Both the position numbers and the translations under genes were made by a program. A stretch of DNA of 64,000 nt, taken from a virus. The stretch is taken from IMG/VR virus record IMGVR_UViG_3300036770_007945, positions 64,001-128,000 of that record; one strand, written 5' to 3'. The notes beneath the pieces were generated by a model. It made no database searches and was not told where the DNA came from. It worked only from the letters and a program-made list of their open reading frames with translations. Below, one piece after another: positions 1-9,451 of the stretch. Each line of letters begins with the position of its first letter. The stretch's first letter is position 1.

Positions 1-1273
1 TGATATGGCCGAAAAAATGTAAAGGTCTAGTATTACTAGCCTCTCTTTTTAAGAACTCTAAAGAAGTCTCAAGCTCTTCCTTAATAACACTTCTTGGCTC
101 TTTCCAGTTTCTTTGTTTCTTCTTAGCATAAGGGTCTAGTTTTTCTAAATATTTCTGTTCACAAGGAGAATGAGTGCAAATAAAGTCAGGAGTTTTTACA
201 AAAACAGAACCATTGGAAGTAACTTCTATTAATAAGTCTAAAAACTCTAGATCATCCTTATACTGATCTAAGCAGGTGAAATAGGTTTCAATAATATCTC
301 TCGGAGTCTTACTAACTATCTCCGGAGTTTGAAAACCCTTTAAAATAAAGTTTTCATGGTTTCCTATTACGACAGTGATAAGATCCCTATTAGCCTTAAT
401 CAGTTTTAAAACCTCTTTAGAGTAATTTCCTTTATCTATAAAGTCTCCGCAAAGAATTATACCTTTTTGAAGGCTCTCCTCGGTTCTCTCTATAATATAG
501 TTATCTAATGTTAGGTTTGCTTGGTATATATAATTTAAAGCCTTTATCAAAGTGTGAATGCAACCATGAACATCGCCTACTATGTATAGCTGCTTGAATG
601 TTTGTAAGTGCCTTGTTGTCTTTCCAACATTGTTTAAATCTTTATATGTCTGGGGCTCGATAAGAAAATCCGTAGAAATTGAGTTTAGTTCTACATGTTG
701 AGGTATACTTATAACTCGCTGGTATAAATGTTTTTCTAAATTTGGTAATACATCTCTATAGAAAGTCTCTATACCTCTTGTAGTTACAAACTTATTTGAA
801 GCAAATTTATAAAAATCTTTTCTATCCTTGTAGTTGAAAAGAAGCAAATCCAGTGAATAGTGATTATCTTTGCAAAGACGTATTAGAGCTTCTCTCCAGT
901 CCTTTCTCAATGCTGTGGAGTCTACTAGAATAATATGCCTGTTTACAGGATAAGACATCAATACTTTTAATTGTTCTTCAATTAATTTAAAAGCTTGTTG
1001 ACTTACTTGGGACATCCTTACGTCAAACTTATCTAGAGATCCTGGAGATTCCTGTAGCAAAGCATATCGCATTTCATCGGAAGAAAGAACACTGTAAGTA
1101 AGTTTCGTATCTGTATCCTGCAGTTTCTCATTATACTCTTCAATTTTGCTAACGATGCTTTTTACTAGAAAAGATTTTCCAGCTCCGGAAGGACCGCAAG
1201 TTACTATGACAGAGTAAGGTTTGAAGTTAAACTCTATACTAACTTGTCCACCGTGTTCTTTAAAAATACTCAT
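1..1273 (-). CDS. Pnkp-like polynucleotide kinase / metallophosphatase (partial, cut by window edge)
   Basis: The frame is still open at base 1, so only about the first 424 residues are present. Residues 27-34 (GPSGAGKS) form a P-loop of the polynucleotide-kinase type. A calcineurin-like phosphatase starts near residue 230 with GDVHG, then GDFIDKG and GNHE, and a GH pair lies at the window edge. Kinase followed by metallophosphatase is the order in bacterial Pnkp of the Clostridium thermocellum type, which heals broken RNA by 5' phosphorylation and 3' phosphate removal; in that enzyme a ligase domain comes next, and whether it does here cannot be seen. T4 polynucleotide kinase uses a HAD-type phosphatase instead. 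Inferred role: healing of nicked tRNA or DNA during infection. The ATG at 1273 has only A/T-rich sequence before it. It lies 30 bp downstream of a 122-residue gene on the same strand and is probably co-transcribed with it. Confidence 0.82.
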   Translation of the reverse strand, partial: MSIFKEHGGQVSIEFNFKPYSVIVTCGPSGAGKSFLVKSIVSKIEEYNEKLQDTDTKLTYSVLSSDEMRYALLQESPGSLDKFDVRMSQVSQQAFKLIEEQLKVLMSYPVNRHIILVDSTALRKDWREALIRLCKDNHYSLDLLLFNYKDRKDFYKFASNKFVTTRGIETFYRDVLPNLEKHLYQRVISIPQHVELNSISTDFLIEPQTYKDLNNVGKTTRHLQTFKQLYIVGDVHGCIHTLIKALNYIYQANLTLDNYIIERTEESLQKGIILCGDFIDKGNYSKEVLKLIKANRDLITVVIGNHENFILKGFQTPEIVSKTPRDIIETYFTCLDQYKDDLEFLDLLIEVTSNGSVFVKTPDFICTHSPCEQKYLEKLDPYAKKKQRNWKEPRSVIKEELETSLEFLKREASNTRPLHFFGHI

Positions 1274-1303
1274 AATTTACTACTTTTATTGTTATTATTG
1301 TTG

Positions 1304-1672
1304 TTAAATTGTAACCACTGAGAGATTTAAGCTATCAAAATATTCTTTAGTGTAACCCAAAGAATCATTAAGAGATTTACTATACTCTTCTTGCTCTGCT
1401 CTATCTTTTATTCTTTTTATCATTGCATCAAAAATTTCATTCTTAAGCACCTTTCTTTTATTGATTCCAGCACCAAGTTTTTCGTAGTAGTAGCAAGACA
1501 CTCCTAAATCTAAGGTTCTTAAATGTAAATGATAAATTGTTCTATAATACAAATCATCTCTTGTAGAATGCCTTTTAAAGCCACTTAAGTGTAAGCGTGA
1601 GATTACTTCCGCATTGTTTTTAGTAGCATAGTCATTAAGACTTACGTAAAGATTAATAAATTTATTTTTCAT
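1304..1672 (-). CDS. hypothetical protein, 122 aa
   Basis: I do not recognise this protein. It is basic and mostly helical in appearance, with a Tyr-rich stretch near residues 43-63 and an acidic C-terminal third. There is no signal peptide, membrane segment or metal-binding motif. It starts with ATG after an (A/T)n leader containing AAT/AAC triplets, a leader style shared with several minus-strand genes here. It precedes the Pnkp-like gene by 30 bp on the same strand, so the two probably share a transcript. Confidence 0.6.
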   Translation of the reverse strand: MKNKFINLYVSLNDYATKNNAEVISRLHLSGFKRHSTRDDLYYRTIYHLHLRTLDLGVSCYYYEKLGAGINKRKVLKNEIFDAMIKRIKDRAEQEEYSKSLNDSLGYTKEYFDSLNLSVVTI

Positions 1673-1921
1673 ATTTTTTGTTTTTATTGTTATTATTAAT
1701 TATTGACTTTAATAATAAGAACAAAAAAACAAAAAAGCAACTACTTTTTTATAAACTTTGATTCTACATAAAAAATTCTATCTCTTTTTAGTGCTTGGTG
1801 AGGCTTATTCTTGATTGTAAGTTTCTTATATGCAACTCTTAGACTTAGAGAGGTTGTGTTGCTAACTCCTATGACTAATTTTAAAATGATAAATCTTTTA
1901 ACTATCTAAGCTTATATTACA

Positions 1922-3019
1922 GTGAGACAGAATATTACTCAAACCTACGTCGAGAATAATTTTTTACGACCAGATTTTTTACTTAATGGCGGTTTTAACA
2001 GCTGGCAGAGAGGGACTAGTCTTTCTGATTCTGAATTGACGACATTCTCTAACTATTGTGCTGATCAATGGCGATTAACTTTTCCTCCGAGCCAGCAACT
2101 GACAGTATCAAAAGCTACAGATACTTTTACGACCAATTTTAGAAGCCATAGCTGTCTGTCTTTGACCTTGAGTAACGCAACCGTATCTTTGTCAACAAAT
2201 ACACAGTTTGGCCTTTTTCAGCCGATAGAGGGGATCTACGCCCGAAATTTATTATACTCACCTCTCACCTTCGCAGGAAAGATACAGACCAATAGAGGTG
2301 GCAAGTATTCAGCTTTTATCTCTTGGGTAGATACCGCGTCCTCAAACTATTATTATTACGCAGTGCCTATTACCCTTATAGGGAATAACTCTGAAGAAAC
2401 CTTTGTTGTAAACTTTGATCCTTGTCCGACAACATTCACTCCACAAAAAGGGGAAGCTTTGTCTATGAAGGTGGGTATTATTCTAGCAGGAAACGCTTTA
2501 ACTACTTCTGGCGTATATTTAAACTGTCCTGCAGCATCAGAAACCTACTGTGTTTCGGGTCAAGAAAACTTCTTTGCTTCTTCGTCAAATACTTTTAAAA
2601 TCTCACAAGTCACTTTAAATCTTGGAAGAACTCCTAAAAATTATATATTGGATTCTGCTACCTCAGAGCTAGAGTCGTTGTATAGATATATTGAAAGAGT
2701 TAGGTTATCGTCACACTTGGTTAATCTATATAGCAATACTACTTCTCATACAGGTATGTTGAACTATACACGCAAACTAAGTTCTACCCCTAGCTTTAAT
2801 TTTTTACAAACAGATGAATCTAAGAGCTCTATCACGAACTCTTCTGCAGTCTACTACGTAGGCGGGAACACCGCTTTTACTTTAGGCAGTTTTGCCGCCG
2901 CTGCAAGAACTACTAATACCTCTACTAAGTTTAATTTCACAACTACTACAGCAACTCCTGTTGGTGTGGATACAGGAAACATTAACCTAGATGTCTTAGT
3001 GTCTTCAAACTTAGTCTAA
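1922..3019 (+). CDS. tail-fibre or other virion surface protein (putative)
   Basis: This is a 365-residue protein rich in Ser, Thr, Asn and Tyr and poor in charge, typical of beta-rich fibre or decoration proteins. Its N-terminal region has the pattern LLNGGFNSWQRGTS followed by ADQWR, which is common near the start of carbohydrate-binding or receptor-binding modules in phage tail fibres. The start is GTG at 1922; an in-frame TAA at 1907 rules out any earlier start. It is a single plus-strand gene between two minus-strand groups and ends against nrdA with a strong shared terminator. Virion assignment rests on composition and the N-terminal pattern; target specificity cannot be read from the sequence. 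Confidence 0.55.
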   Translation: MRQNITQTYVENNFLRPDFLLNGGFNSWQRGTSLSDSELTTFSNYCADQWRLTFPPSQQLTVSKATDTFTTNFRSHSCLSLTLSNATVSLSTNTQFGLFQPIEGIYARNLLYSPLTFAGKIQTNRGGKYSAFISWVDTASSNYYYYAVPITLIGNNSEETFVVNFDPCPTTFTPQKGEALSMKVGIILAGNALTTSGVYLNCPAASETYCVSGQENFFASSSNTFKISQVTLNLGRTPKNYILDSATSELESLYRYIERVRLSSHLVNLYSNTTSHTGMLNYTRKLSSTPSFNFLQTDESKSSITNSSAVYYVGGNTAFTLGSFAAAARTTNTSTKFNFTTTTATPVGVDTGNINLDVLVSSNLV

Positions 3020-3037
3020 CTTAATTTAATTAAATTT

Positions 3038-3071
3038 AGTCTTGAGTAATAGGGATTTATTACTCAAGACT
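3038..3071. terminator. bidirectional intrinsic terminator between the fibre-like gene and nrdA
   Basis: A perfect 14-bp inverted repeat (AGTCTTGAGTAATA and its complement) flanks a 6-nt loop at 3052-3057. A T-run follows on the plus strand and an A/T-rich tail on the other side. It sits between the stop codons of two convergent genes, where a terminator working in both directions is expected. Confidence 0.85.
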
Positions 3072-3084
3072 TTTAGATATGAAT

Positions 3085-5472
3085 CTATAGAGTGCAAGCT
3101 CCCCCAAAACAACCATTCATGCTAGGTGTTTTAGATTCTTCACTTGTAGAGGCTTTCTCTCCAGCGTTTGTTTTAGTAGTATCTGTTTTATCGATACTAT
3201 GTTTTTCTCCTGAACCGTCTTTAGTAGTCGAATAATAAAGAGTCTTAAGGCCCATTTTATACGCATAGAAGATATCTCCGACTAATTCTTTGTATTCGAT
3301 AGGATTATAGTATAAATCAGCACTAATACTTTGATCAATGAACTTTTGAATTACGGCTACTAGATTTATATATGCTTTGTTAGAATAATCAGTATCCCAA
3401 GTTAATTGATAGCTCTTTTTATATTTCGAATAATCTGGGACTACCATTGGGATACTTCCTGAGTTTTTATTATTCTTAATAGAGATGTAAGCTCGCGGAG
3501 CTTCAATCCCGTTTGTTGCATTACTAATAATTGAAGACTTCTCGACAGGCATGATAGCACTTAACACCGTGTGTCTTAATCCATATTCCTTGATTTTGCC
3601 CCGTAACTCTTCCCAATTCTGTCTGAAAGTCTCTTTCGGGTATAGAATGTCTACTGTCTCTTTGTATTTGTCTATAGGCAAGATTCCATCTGCATACTTC
3701 GTTGTATAGAACGCAGCGCATTTTCCTCTCTCTTGGGCTAACGAGTTTGAAGCTTTCAATAAATAGTATTGTAGAGCTTCTGCCATATTATGAACAAGAG
3801 AGATCGCCTCTGGTGAAGAATATTTCAAACCATTCTTTGCAAGATAGTAAGCTAGATTCGAGACGCCAACACCTAAAGATCTATAATCTTTGCCAAACTT
3901 CTCAGCCGCAGGTATAGGATAGTTTTGGTATATCAAAAGGTTATCTAGAGCTCTAACTAGAATTCTTGTAGCTTCCTCCATATCAGTATCTAAGTCCTTG
4001 ATTTTACCTAAGTTCACTGCCCCTAACGTGCATAATGCTATTAAACCTTCAGTATTCGTTTCATCGATTCGTTTTAAAGGTTTTGTTGGAAGTAGTATTT
4101 CCATGCAAAGATTGCTTTGATATACAGGAGCTATCTCAGTTTTGAATGAGCCATACTCATTACTATTGTCTACATTATGAATATAAAGACGTCCAGTCTC
4201 TGAACGAACACGCACAATCAAATCTAGCAAATCTTTTGCAGATATCGTGCGTTTCTTTAATGATTTTTTATTTTCATACTCAGTATAAAGCTGCATAAAT
4301 TTATCTCTATTTTGGAAGAAAGCTTCGTATAGGTCAGGAACTTCAGAAGGGCAAAAAAGAGTAATATCTTGTTTTGTTTTTACTCTTTCATAAAAGAGTC
4401 GGTGCAATTGAACTGCATAGTCTAAACCGTGAATTCTGTTAGATTCCGTTCCTCTAGAATCTTTTAAAGGAATCAAGTCCTCGACTTGTGTGTGCCAAAA
4501 AGGAAAAAATACCGTTGAAGAGCCTTTACGGATACCTCCTTGAGAGCATGAGTTTGTAGCACTCTCCATGAGTTTATAAAAAGGGATGCAACCTGTGCTG
4601 TAACCTAAACCGCTACTTGTGATACTGCCATCTCCACGAATCCTGCCTAAATTTAAGCCAATACCTGCCCCCTTAGTAATATAACGGCCTATCGCATGGG
4701 CTGTTGTAAATATAGACTCAATACTATCGCCACAATCGATTAAAGTGCATGATGCAAACTGCTTAATAGGGGTTCTACAATTAGCCATTATTGGTGTCGG
4801 TAACGAGATTTTAAAAGTTGATAGTGCGTTATATAATTCAATAATTAACTTTAAACGTTTTTCTTTTAGCGTATCTGTAGGAGTAAATAAGGATCCTCGA
4901 GTATCCTCCACAGAGAATATTGTCATTGCTATGACCATGTAAGCAATTTGAGGTGTTTCGTAGTAGAGGTTTTTTGTTTTATGTTTTACTAAGTAGGACT
5001 CTGCAAATTCTTTAAGTCCTGCATAAGCAAAATCCAAATCCCGATCGTATTTGATTGCGCTGTTTAAAGTATCTATTTCTTCTTCTGAATAATTTTTAGT
5101 GAGGTCTCCACTATATACCTTTAAAGAAATATTCTTTTTAAGAATTTCCAAAAGGTGAGGTGGGTTATAAGCTCCGTGAGCTGCTTTACGTAAGTCTGTT
5201 AATAGAAGTCTCGCGGCAACATACTGGTAATCAGGGGCATCCTCTGTGATAAGATTGGCTGCTGCTTGAATTAGAGTGTCATGAATTCTTTTTGTGGGCA
5301 TTTTGTCGTAGAATTGTAAACCTGCAGATACAGCTAATTGAGAAGCAGAAACGTTTTTTAAGTTACTGCAGGCCCAATCAATCATTGTATGTATCTTGTC
5401 GTAGTCTAAGGGCACTACATCTCCAGATCTTTTCGTCACGGTTAAAGATTTTTTATTTGTATTATTTATCAT
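3085..5472 (-). CDS. nrdA: class Ia ribonucleoside-diphosphate reductase, large (alpha) subunit
   Basis: This subunit reduces ribonucleoside diphosphates to deoxy forms with the NrdB partner (48108-49205). The 795-residue length fits the family. Visible landmarks are an N-terminal ATP-cone-like region (SGDVVPLDYDKI), the first active-site Cys in FASCTLI, NLCMEI near residue 455 (radical Cys with its Asn and Glu), the second active-site Cys in ALCTLGAVNLG, the radical-transfer tyrosine pair in KTLYYST, and a C-terminal C-x4-C thiol pair (CFGGAC). All catalytic residues appear intact. No intein is present, although phage nrdA genes often have one. nrdA and nrdB lie about 43 kb apart on opposite strands, unlike the usual nrdAB operon. 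Upstream is only an A/T-rich leader. Confidence 0.98.
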   Translation of the reverse strand: MINNTNKKSLTVTKRSGDVVPLDYDKIHTMIDWACSNLKNVSASQLAVSAGLQFYDKMPTKRIHDTLIQAAANLITEDAPDYQYVAARLLLTDLRKAAHGAYNPPHLLEILKKNISLKVYSGDLTKNYSEEEIDTLNSAIKYDRDLDFAYAGLKEFAESYLVKHKTKNLYYETPQIAYMVIAMTIFSVEDTRGSLFTPTDTLKEKRLKLIIELYNALSTFKISLPTPIMANCRTPIKQFASCTLIDCGDSIESIFTTAHAIGRYITKGAGIGLNLGRIRGDGSITSSGLGYSTGCIPFYKLMESATNSCSQGGIRKGSSTVFFPFWHTQVEDLIPLKDSRGTESNRIHGLDYAVQLHRLFYERVKTKQDITLFCPSEVPDLYEAFFQNRDKFMQLYTEYENKKSLKKRTISAKDLLDLIVRVRSETGRLYIHNVDNSNEYGSFKTEIAPVYQSNLCMEILLPTKPLKRIDETNTEGLIALCTLGAVNLGKIKDLDTDMEEATRILVRALDNLLIYQNYPIPAAEKFGKDYRSLGVGVSNLAYYLAKNGLKYSSPEAISLVHNMAEALQYYLLKASNSLAQERGKCAAFYTTKYADGILPIDKYKETVDILYPKETFRQNWEELRGKIKEYGLRHTVLSAIMPVEKSSIISNATNGIEAPRAYISIKNNKNSGSIPMVVPDYSKYKKSYQLTWDTDYSNKAYINLVAVIQKFIDQSISADLYYNPIEYKELVGDIFYAYKMGLKTLYYSTTKDGSGEKHSIDKTDTTKTNAGEKASTSEESKTPSMNGCFGGACTL

Positions 5473-5562
5473 ATTATGCTTATATTTATGTGTTAAATTG
5501 TTATAGTTATTTTAACGCTGACTCGACCTTTTGATGTCAGCTTCTAAGTCAGTGTTTTAGTA

Positions 5563-5811
5563 TTACTTCCCTTTTATTTGGTTTATCGCCCCTACCAGTT
5601 GATTAACATTAGTGTAATTTCCTGATGAGTTGCCTCCTCTATTAGAGAGTTCTTCGTTAAGAAGCTCATTGTATATATGGTAGTCTAATAAATCCACTTC
5701 ATCTATCGTTAAAGATAGATTAAAGTATCTTGCTAATGAGGCTTGCACATATAGAATCTGTCTTCTTGTTATCTCGTTATTTTGCAAGATATAGTGAGAA
5801 AATAAAGTCAT
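5563..5811 (-). CDS. hypothetical small protein overlapping the baseplate-like gene
   Basis: This reading frame is 82-83 codons, starting at ATG 5811 or the adjoining TTG 5814, inside the last 38 bp of the preceding baseplate-like gene. The two frames encode similar strings at the overlap (DFIFSLYL in the long gene, TLFSHYIL here). That suggests either translational coupling or a +1 frameshift making an extended protein, as with overlapping tail-chaperone genes. The C-terminus is Gly/Asn/Ser-rich. I recognise no domain. Being tied to a tail-region gene, it is probably an assembly factor or the end of one. Confidence 0.6.
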   Translation of the reverse strand: MTLFSHYILQNNEITRRQILYVQASLARYFNLSLTIDEVDLLDYHIYNELLNEELSNRGGNSSGNYTNVNQLVGAINQIKGK

Positions 5812-6859
5812 CAAGTCGAAATCGAAAAGGAATTAACTCCTCTAAAGCCTTTACCTCTTGGCCAGTTGTGAGAGCGTTTCGCAGTCTATCAATCTCTTTT
5901 TGGATAAAATTTTTATCTACTCCTAAAGCTTTATTGGTTTGTAGTAACAAAGATTCATAATCTGTTGTGGATAAAGTGTTCAACTCTTCAAGCCTTTTTT
6001 CAAGATAGCTTATAGCAGGATTAGGCTCAAAAAGTTTATCAGTTACGAGAATCTCGTCTTTGATGCCGTGCTTGCTATATTGAATGAAAGTTGTTAATTT
6101 TTCGTATTCTGGAGAAGCTAGCTCTAAGTCCTCAACAAACTGTAACTGTTCCTCTGGAGTTCCCTTATTGATGTAACAAGCGAATTCCGTATATAAAGCT
6201 AATTTATCTTCAGACCAAGCAGAACCTTCTTCAAGACTCTGTAAGCGTAACTGTTCTTGGATAATTTCATAACTTCTAACTGTTAAAGGTATAAAAGGAA
6301 GACTAGTTAACTCGGGTAGCTTTTCTTGCAAAGTTTTATAATCTAAATCCTCTATTATCAAGTCCGTTATCTTAATAAGATGATGGCTATTAGTGTTTCC
6401 GTAGAAGGAGGTCCAAGTTTTACTATATTCTATGTTTCCCGGATAACTGTTGATTAACAGATCTGTAGTTAGAAAAATAAAATCGTCAATAGTTAAGTCT
6501 CGAACATCTAACACTTCTCCATTAAAGTTTGGTGAAATACAATTTTGAATAGCGTCAATTAAGTAGGTAATTGATTTTTGTTCTATATATAAGCGCAACT
6601 TAACTAAATCCTTAATCTTAAGTTTTCTATAAGATACTGGTGTTTTCTTTTTATAAAAAAACCCTCTAGAAGGTAAGCTAAGTCGGTTAAATTCAGTTGC
6701 ACCTTCCTTAGCTAAACGCTCAATGAACATTGTATCTCCTGTGCCGTCTACACTTGGGGGGTTTATCGGGGGTTTTTGATTGATCAAAGGATTTGTTTTC
6801 GAAGAGGTTTTGCTAACACTCTTCTTAAATTGTTCTTCAGTTATTTGATTTATTTGCAT
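5777..6859 (-). CDS. T4-type baseplate/hub-like protein (putative)
   Basis: A 360-residue protein with a Pro/Lys-rich leader of about 40 residues. Then comes SLPSRGFFYKKKTPVSYRKL (near residue 60), matching the LPSxGxFY signature seen in T4-like baseplate hub and assembly proteins (T4_baseplate family). The rest looks helical, with a DFIFLTTDLL segment and a C-terminal PFRFRLDDFIF that overlaps the next frame. The family acts in baseplate assembly of contractile-tailed phages, which is the main hint that this phage is a myovirus. It diverges from the transglycosylase gene at 7007 across a 147-bp spacer that probably carries promoters for both. The assignment rests mostly on the N-terminal signature. 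Confidence 0.55.
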   Translation of the reverse strand: MQINQITEEQFKKSVSKTSSKTNPLINQKPPINPPSVDGTGDTMFIERLAKEGATEFNRLSLPSRGFFYKKKTPVSYRKLKIKDLVKLRLYIEQKSITYLIDAIQNCISPNFNGEVLDVRDLTIDDFIFLTTDLLINSYPGNIEYSKTWTSFYGNTNSHHLIKITDLIIEDLDYKTLQEKLPELTSLPFIPLTVRSYEIIQEQLRLQSLEEGSAWSEDKLALYTEFACYINKGTPEEQLQFVEDLELASPEYEKLTTFIQYSKHGIKDEILVTDKLFEPNPAISYLEKRLEELNTLSTTDYESLLLQTNKALGVDKNFIQKEIDRLRNALTTGQEVKALEELIPFRFRLDDFIFSLYLAK

Positions 6860-7006
6860 AGATTTATTTGCATAAGTTTAGATTAATCTTACTAGTAGAA
6901 TTAAATTCGTTGTATACGAATGTCCTCATAATTTTAGAGGTATAATTTTAATATACAATACTATTTTAGTTCTCATAATAATACTTAAAAATTACAACTA
7001 TATTTT

Positions 7007-8854
7007 GTGCGAGATTCAACTAACGAAAACAAAAAACAAAACTCTAAGGAAAAACAAAAAAAGTTTCAGTGGAAAGCTTTTCTTCTGGAGAAAGGGTTAG
7101 GTATTCCTCCGGAGTTGTTACGGAAAGAAGGCTGGAAAGATTTACTATCTAGCGACATTTTGATCCGAGCCATTAAACCTAAAGCTTTAAAAAAGATTCA
7201 AGGGACTTTTGCTGAGTGGAAAAGAGATTTCTCAAGCGAAGTTACTGTCAACAGAAGGATCCAAGAGAATATACAGAGGAAAAGAATATCTAAAAAAAAG
7301 AACCTCGATAAGTATCAAGATACTTTTTCTTCATTTAGTAATGAGAAAGCTTCACTTTTTCAAGGTAATGACAGCGATAGATTAAAGGCTTTTAAATCCA
7401 CCTTTTCAAACACTTCTTATCCGAGCGTAAGAGATATACAAATTGACTTTAAACCTTTACTTCAATCTCAACAAAGTTTATCCGATTTGGTTGGTAAAAG
7501 CTTCAAAGAAGTAAATACTAATTTAAAAGATATTCTTAAAGCGATCAATAATTTAGATTTGAGTTCTAGTGGAAGTCCTGGTTTCTTCCCCGATAACTTC
7601 TCTCCAGGTAAAAAGGGAAAAGGAACTCCTAAGAAGACAACGCTTAAAAGCAAGGTTGCTAAAGCCGCTAGCGTGCTTTTACCTTTTGCCGGTAAAGTTG
7701 CTACAGCAGGAGCTTTCATTGCACCACCGGCTATAGCCGCTGTTGATGTTTACAGAACGAGAGCCGCTCTTCAAAAGGCGGAAGATCTGGGCGTGCTTTC
7801 TAAAGAGCAAGCTGCTCTACTAAGGCAGAAAACTGCTATCGCTAAAGGCACAGCTGGCGCTGCCGGATTAGCTGGAGGTATCGCAGGAGCCTCCATGTTA
7901 GGTCCTGCAGGAGCCCTTGCAGGTGCTTTTGGTGGTCAATATCTAGGGGAGAAGGTTGGTAAAAGTTTAGGTGATTATTATACTCAGGATAAAATAGATC
8001 GTGAGTCTGCTTATTTAGCAACAGTAGCTAATATTGAAAGCGGTCTTTCAGCACAACCTAAAGCTACAGGCACAAGTAATGCGGCTGGCCTTTATCAGTT
8101 TATTCCTTCAACATGGCAAAGCTTAAATAAAAAATATAATAAGAATTGGGATATTAGTCCTGGCAATGACCCACGACTAGATCCTAAAAAGGCTCTCACG
8201 ATGATGAAGCTACTCACTAGAGAGAATCAAACAATTTTAGAAAAAAAGTTAGGTAGAAAAGTCACAGACGTTGAATTATATGCTGCACACTTCTTAGGTC
8301 CTGAAGATGCTTCTAGACTTTTGCAGGTTTCTCCCGAGGCTTCCGCTACTACCTTGCTTCCAAAAGCTGCCGGAGCCAATCCGCAAATCTTTTATACCCC
8401 TGAAGGTAGAGGTCGGACTACCGGAGAGTTAAAAAACCTCCTCTCAAGTAAATATCAGAAAAGAGCTCTTGAATTAGGGATTACCTCTGATGTTATTTTA
8501 CCTTCAACCTTACCTATCACGCCAATAACTCAGGCAACATTACCAACGGAGCAGGTTCTTAACGCTACACCGCCACCCATTGTTACTGAAAACGTTATAC
8601 AAAGTGTTGCCAAAGCGGAAGGTCAGAAACTGACTCAAGATACTATCACGCAAAACAAGATTCAAAGTTCTTTAGAAAAACTCGCTACTAATTCTAATGC
8701 AACTTTTGAGCTACAAAAAACGCAACAGGCACAAACAAGTAAAGGTGCGCGTCAAGGCGCGTTATTCTTAGGGGGTGCAAATAATCAAAGTATAATGAGC
8801 GATATCAATAGTATACACTTTACGGACGGTATGTTATTAAATATCCTTTTATAA
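7007..8854 (+). CDS. virion-associated lytic transglycosylase (SLT-like domain)
   Basis: A 615-residue protein. The first 180 residues are basic and coiled. Residues about 220-330 are Ala/Gly-rich and hydrophobic, with likely membrane-inserting helices (PFAGKVATAGAFIAPP and a longer Gly/Ala stretch). Near residue 344 begins a soluble-transglycosylase-like fold: the catalytic Glu in NIESG, then AAGLYQFIPSTWQ and a downstream AAHFLG. These are the landmarks of phage tail or internal-virion proteins that cut peptidoglycan during DNA entry. The C-terminal 120 residues are Gln/Thr-rich and low in complexity. The start is GTG at 7007 with no Shine-Dalgarno. It precedes an unknown gene by 57 bp on the same strand. 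Cell-wall hydrolysis is a firm inference; virion location is inferred from size and the hydrophobic block. Confidence 0.8.
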   Translation: MRDSTNENKKQNSKEKQKKFQWKAFLLEKGLGIPPELLRKEGWKDLLSSDILIRAIKPKALKKIQGTFAEWKRDFSSEVTVNRRIQENIQRKRISKKKNLDKYQDTFSSFSNEKASLFQGNDSDRLKAFKSTFSNTSYPSVRDIQIDFKPLLQSQQSLSDLVGKSFKEVNTNLKDILKAINNLDLSSSGSPGFFPDNFSPGKKGKGTPKKTTLKSKVAKAASVLLPFAGKVATAGAFIAPPAIAAVDVYRTRAALQKAEDLGVLSKEQAALLRQKTAIAKGTAGAAGLAGGIAGASMLGPAGALAGAFGGQYLGEKVGKSLGDYYTQDKIDRESAYLATVANIESGLSAQPKATGTSNAAGLYQFIPSTWQSLNKKYNKNWDISPGNDPRLDPKKALTMMKLLTRENQTILEKKLGRKVTDVELYAAHFLGPEDASRLLQVSPEASATTLLPKAAGANPQIFYTPEGRGRTTGELKNLLSSKYQKRALELGITSDVILPSTLPITPITQATLPTEQVLNATPPPIVTENVIQSVAKAEGQKLTQDTITQNKIQSSLEKLATNSNATFELQKTQQAQTSKGARQGALFLGGANNQSIMSDINSIHFTDGMLLNILL

Positions 8855-8911
8855 TAGGTTCTACGTTAAGCTTTTTAAAGCTATGCAATTCAAAACATTA
8901 ATTATAAATAT

Positions 8912-9451
8912 ATGTCACAAAATACCAATAACAATAATAATCATAATACTGACTGTAATTTGGTTATACCTTCTATAGAGCAACCTTCTCAGGAAGTTTT
9001 GCAGGTCTCTTCAGAACAAGAGAAAGAAAAAAATCTCTTAACTTTAGAAGAGACTTTGCAAGAAATCCGCTTGACTACCTCTCTACAGTCTGATGCAGAA
9101 ATTGAAAATTTCTCTCAGCAACTCCTAACTCTGGTCAATCAATGTATACCTAAAGCAACCTCTACGTATGAAAACAGCCCTAAGAAGAGTAATGCGGATG
9201 CTTTAAATCTATTTATATCTCAAAGTAGAGAGATAGTTAACGACCTTCGCAGTGTCAGAAATAAAAGAGTTCAGGTCAATAAGATTGTTCAAGAATGTCT
9301 TTCGCCAGCTTTTACTACTATTAGGGACCAGCTTTTATCTGCCCCTATTGCGTATCAAGATCTTGGAGAAGCTCAATATATGCAAGAGGTTGATAATATT
9401 ATGAAACTTCTTGCTAAAAGTGTTGTTGAAAAATTGAAAGAAACTCTTTAA
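8912..9451 (+). CDS. hypothetical protein, 179 aa
   Basis: I do not recognise this protein. It opens with an Asn/His-rich low-complexity stretch (residues 2-14), then acidic and Gln-rich helical segments likely to form coiled coil (residues 35-80 and 105-175). There is no membrane segment. It follows the transglycosylase gene on the same strand and may be a virion or chaperone partner. Its last 38 bp overlap the end of the convergent CheY-like gene. The start ATG follows an A/T-rich leader. Confidence 0.65.
   Translation: MSQNTNNNNNHNTDCNLVIPSIEQPSQEVLQVSSEQEKEKNLLTLEETLQEIRLTTSLQSDAEIENFSQQLLTLVNQCIPKATSTYENSPKKSNADALNLFISQSREIVNDLRSVRNKRVQVNKIVQECLSPAFTTIRDQLLSAPIAYQDLGEAQYMQEVDNIMKLLAKSVVEKLKETL

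Noticed and set aside
3085-5472. An intein in nrdA
   Set aside because: The protein is of normal length (795 residues) and no intein blocks interrupt the conserved motifs.
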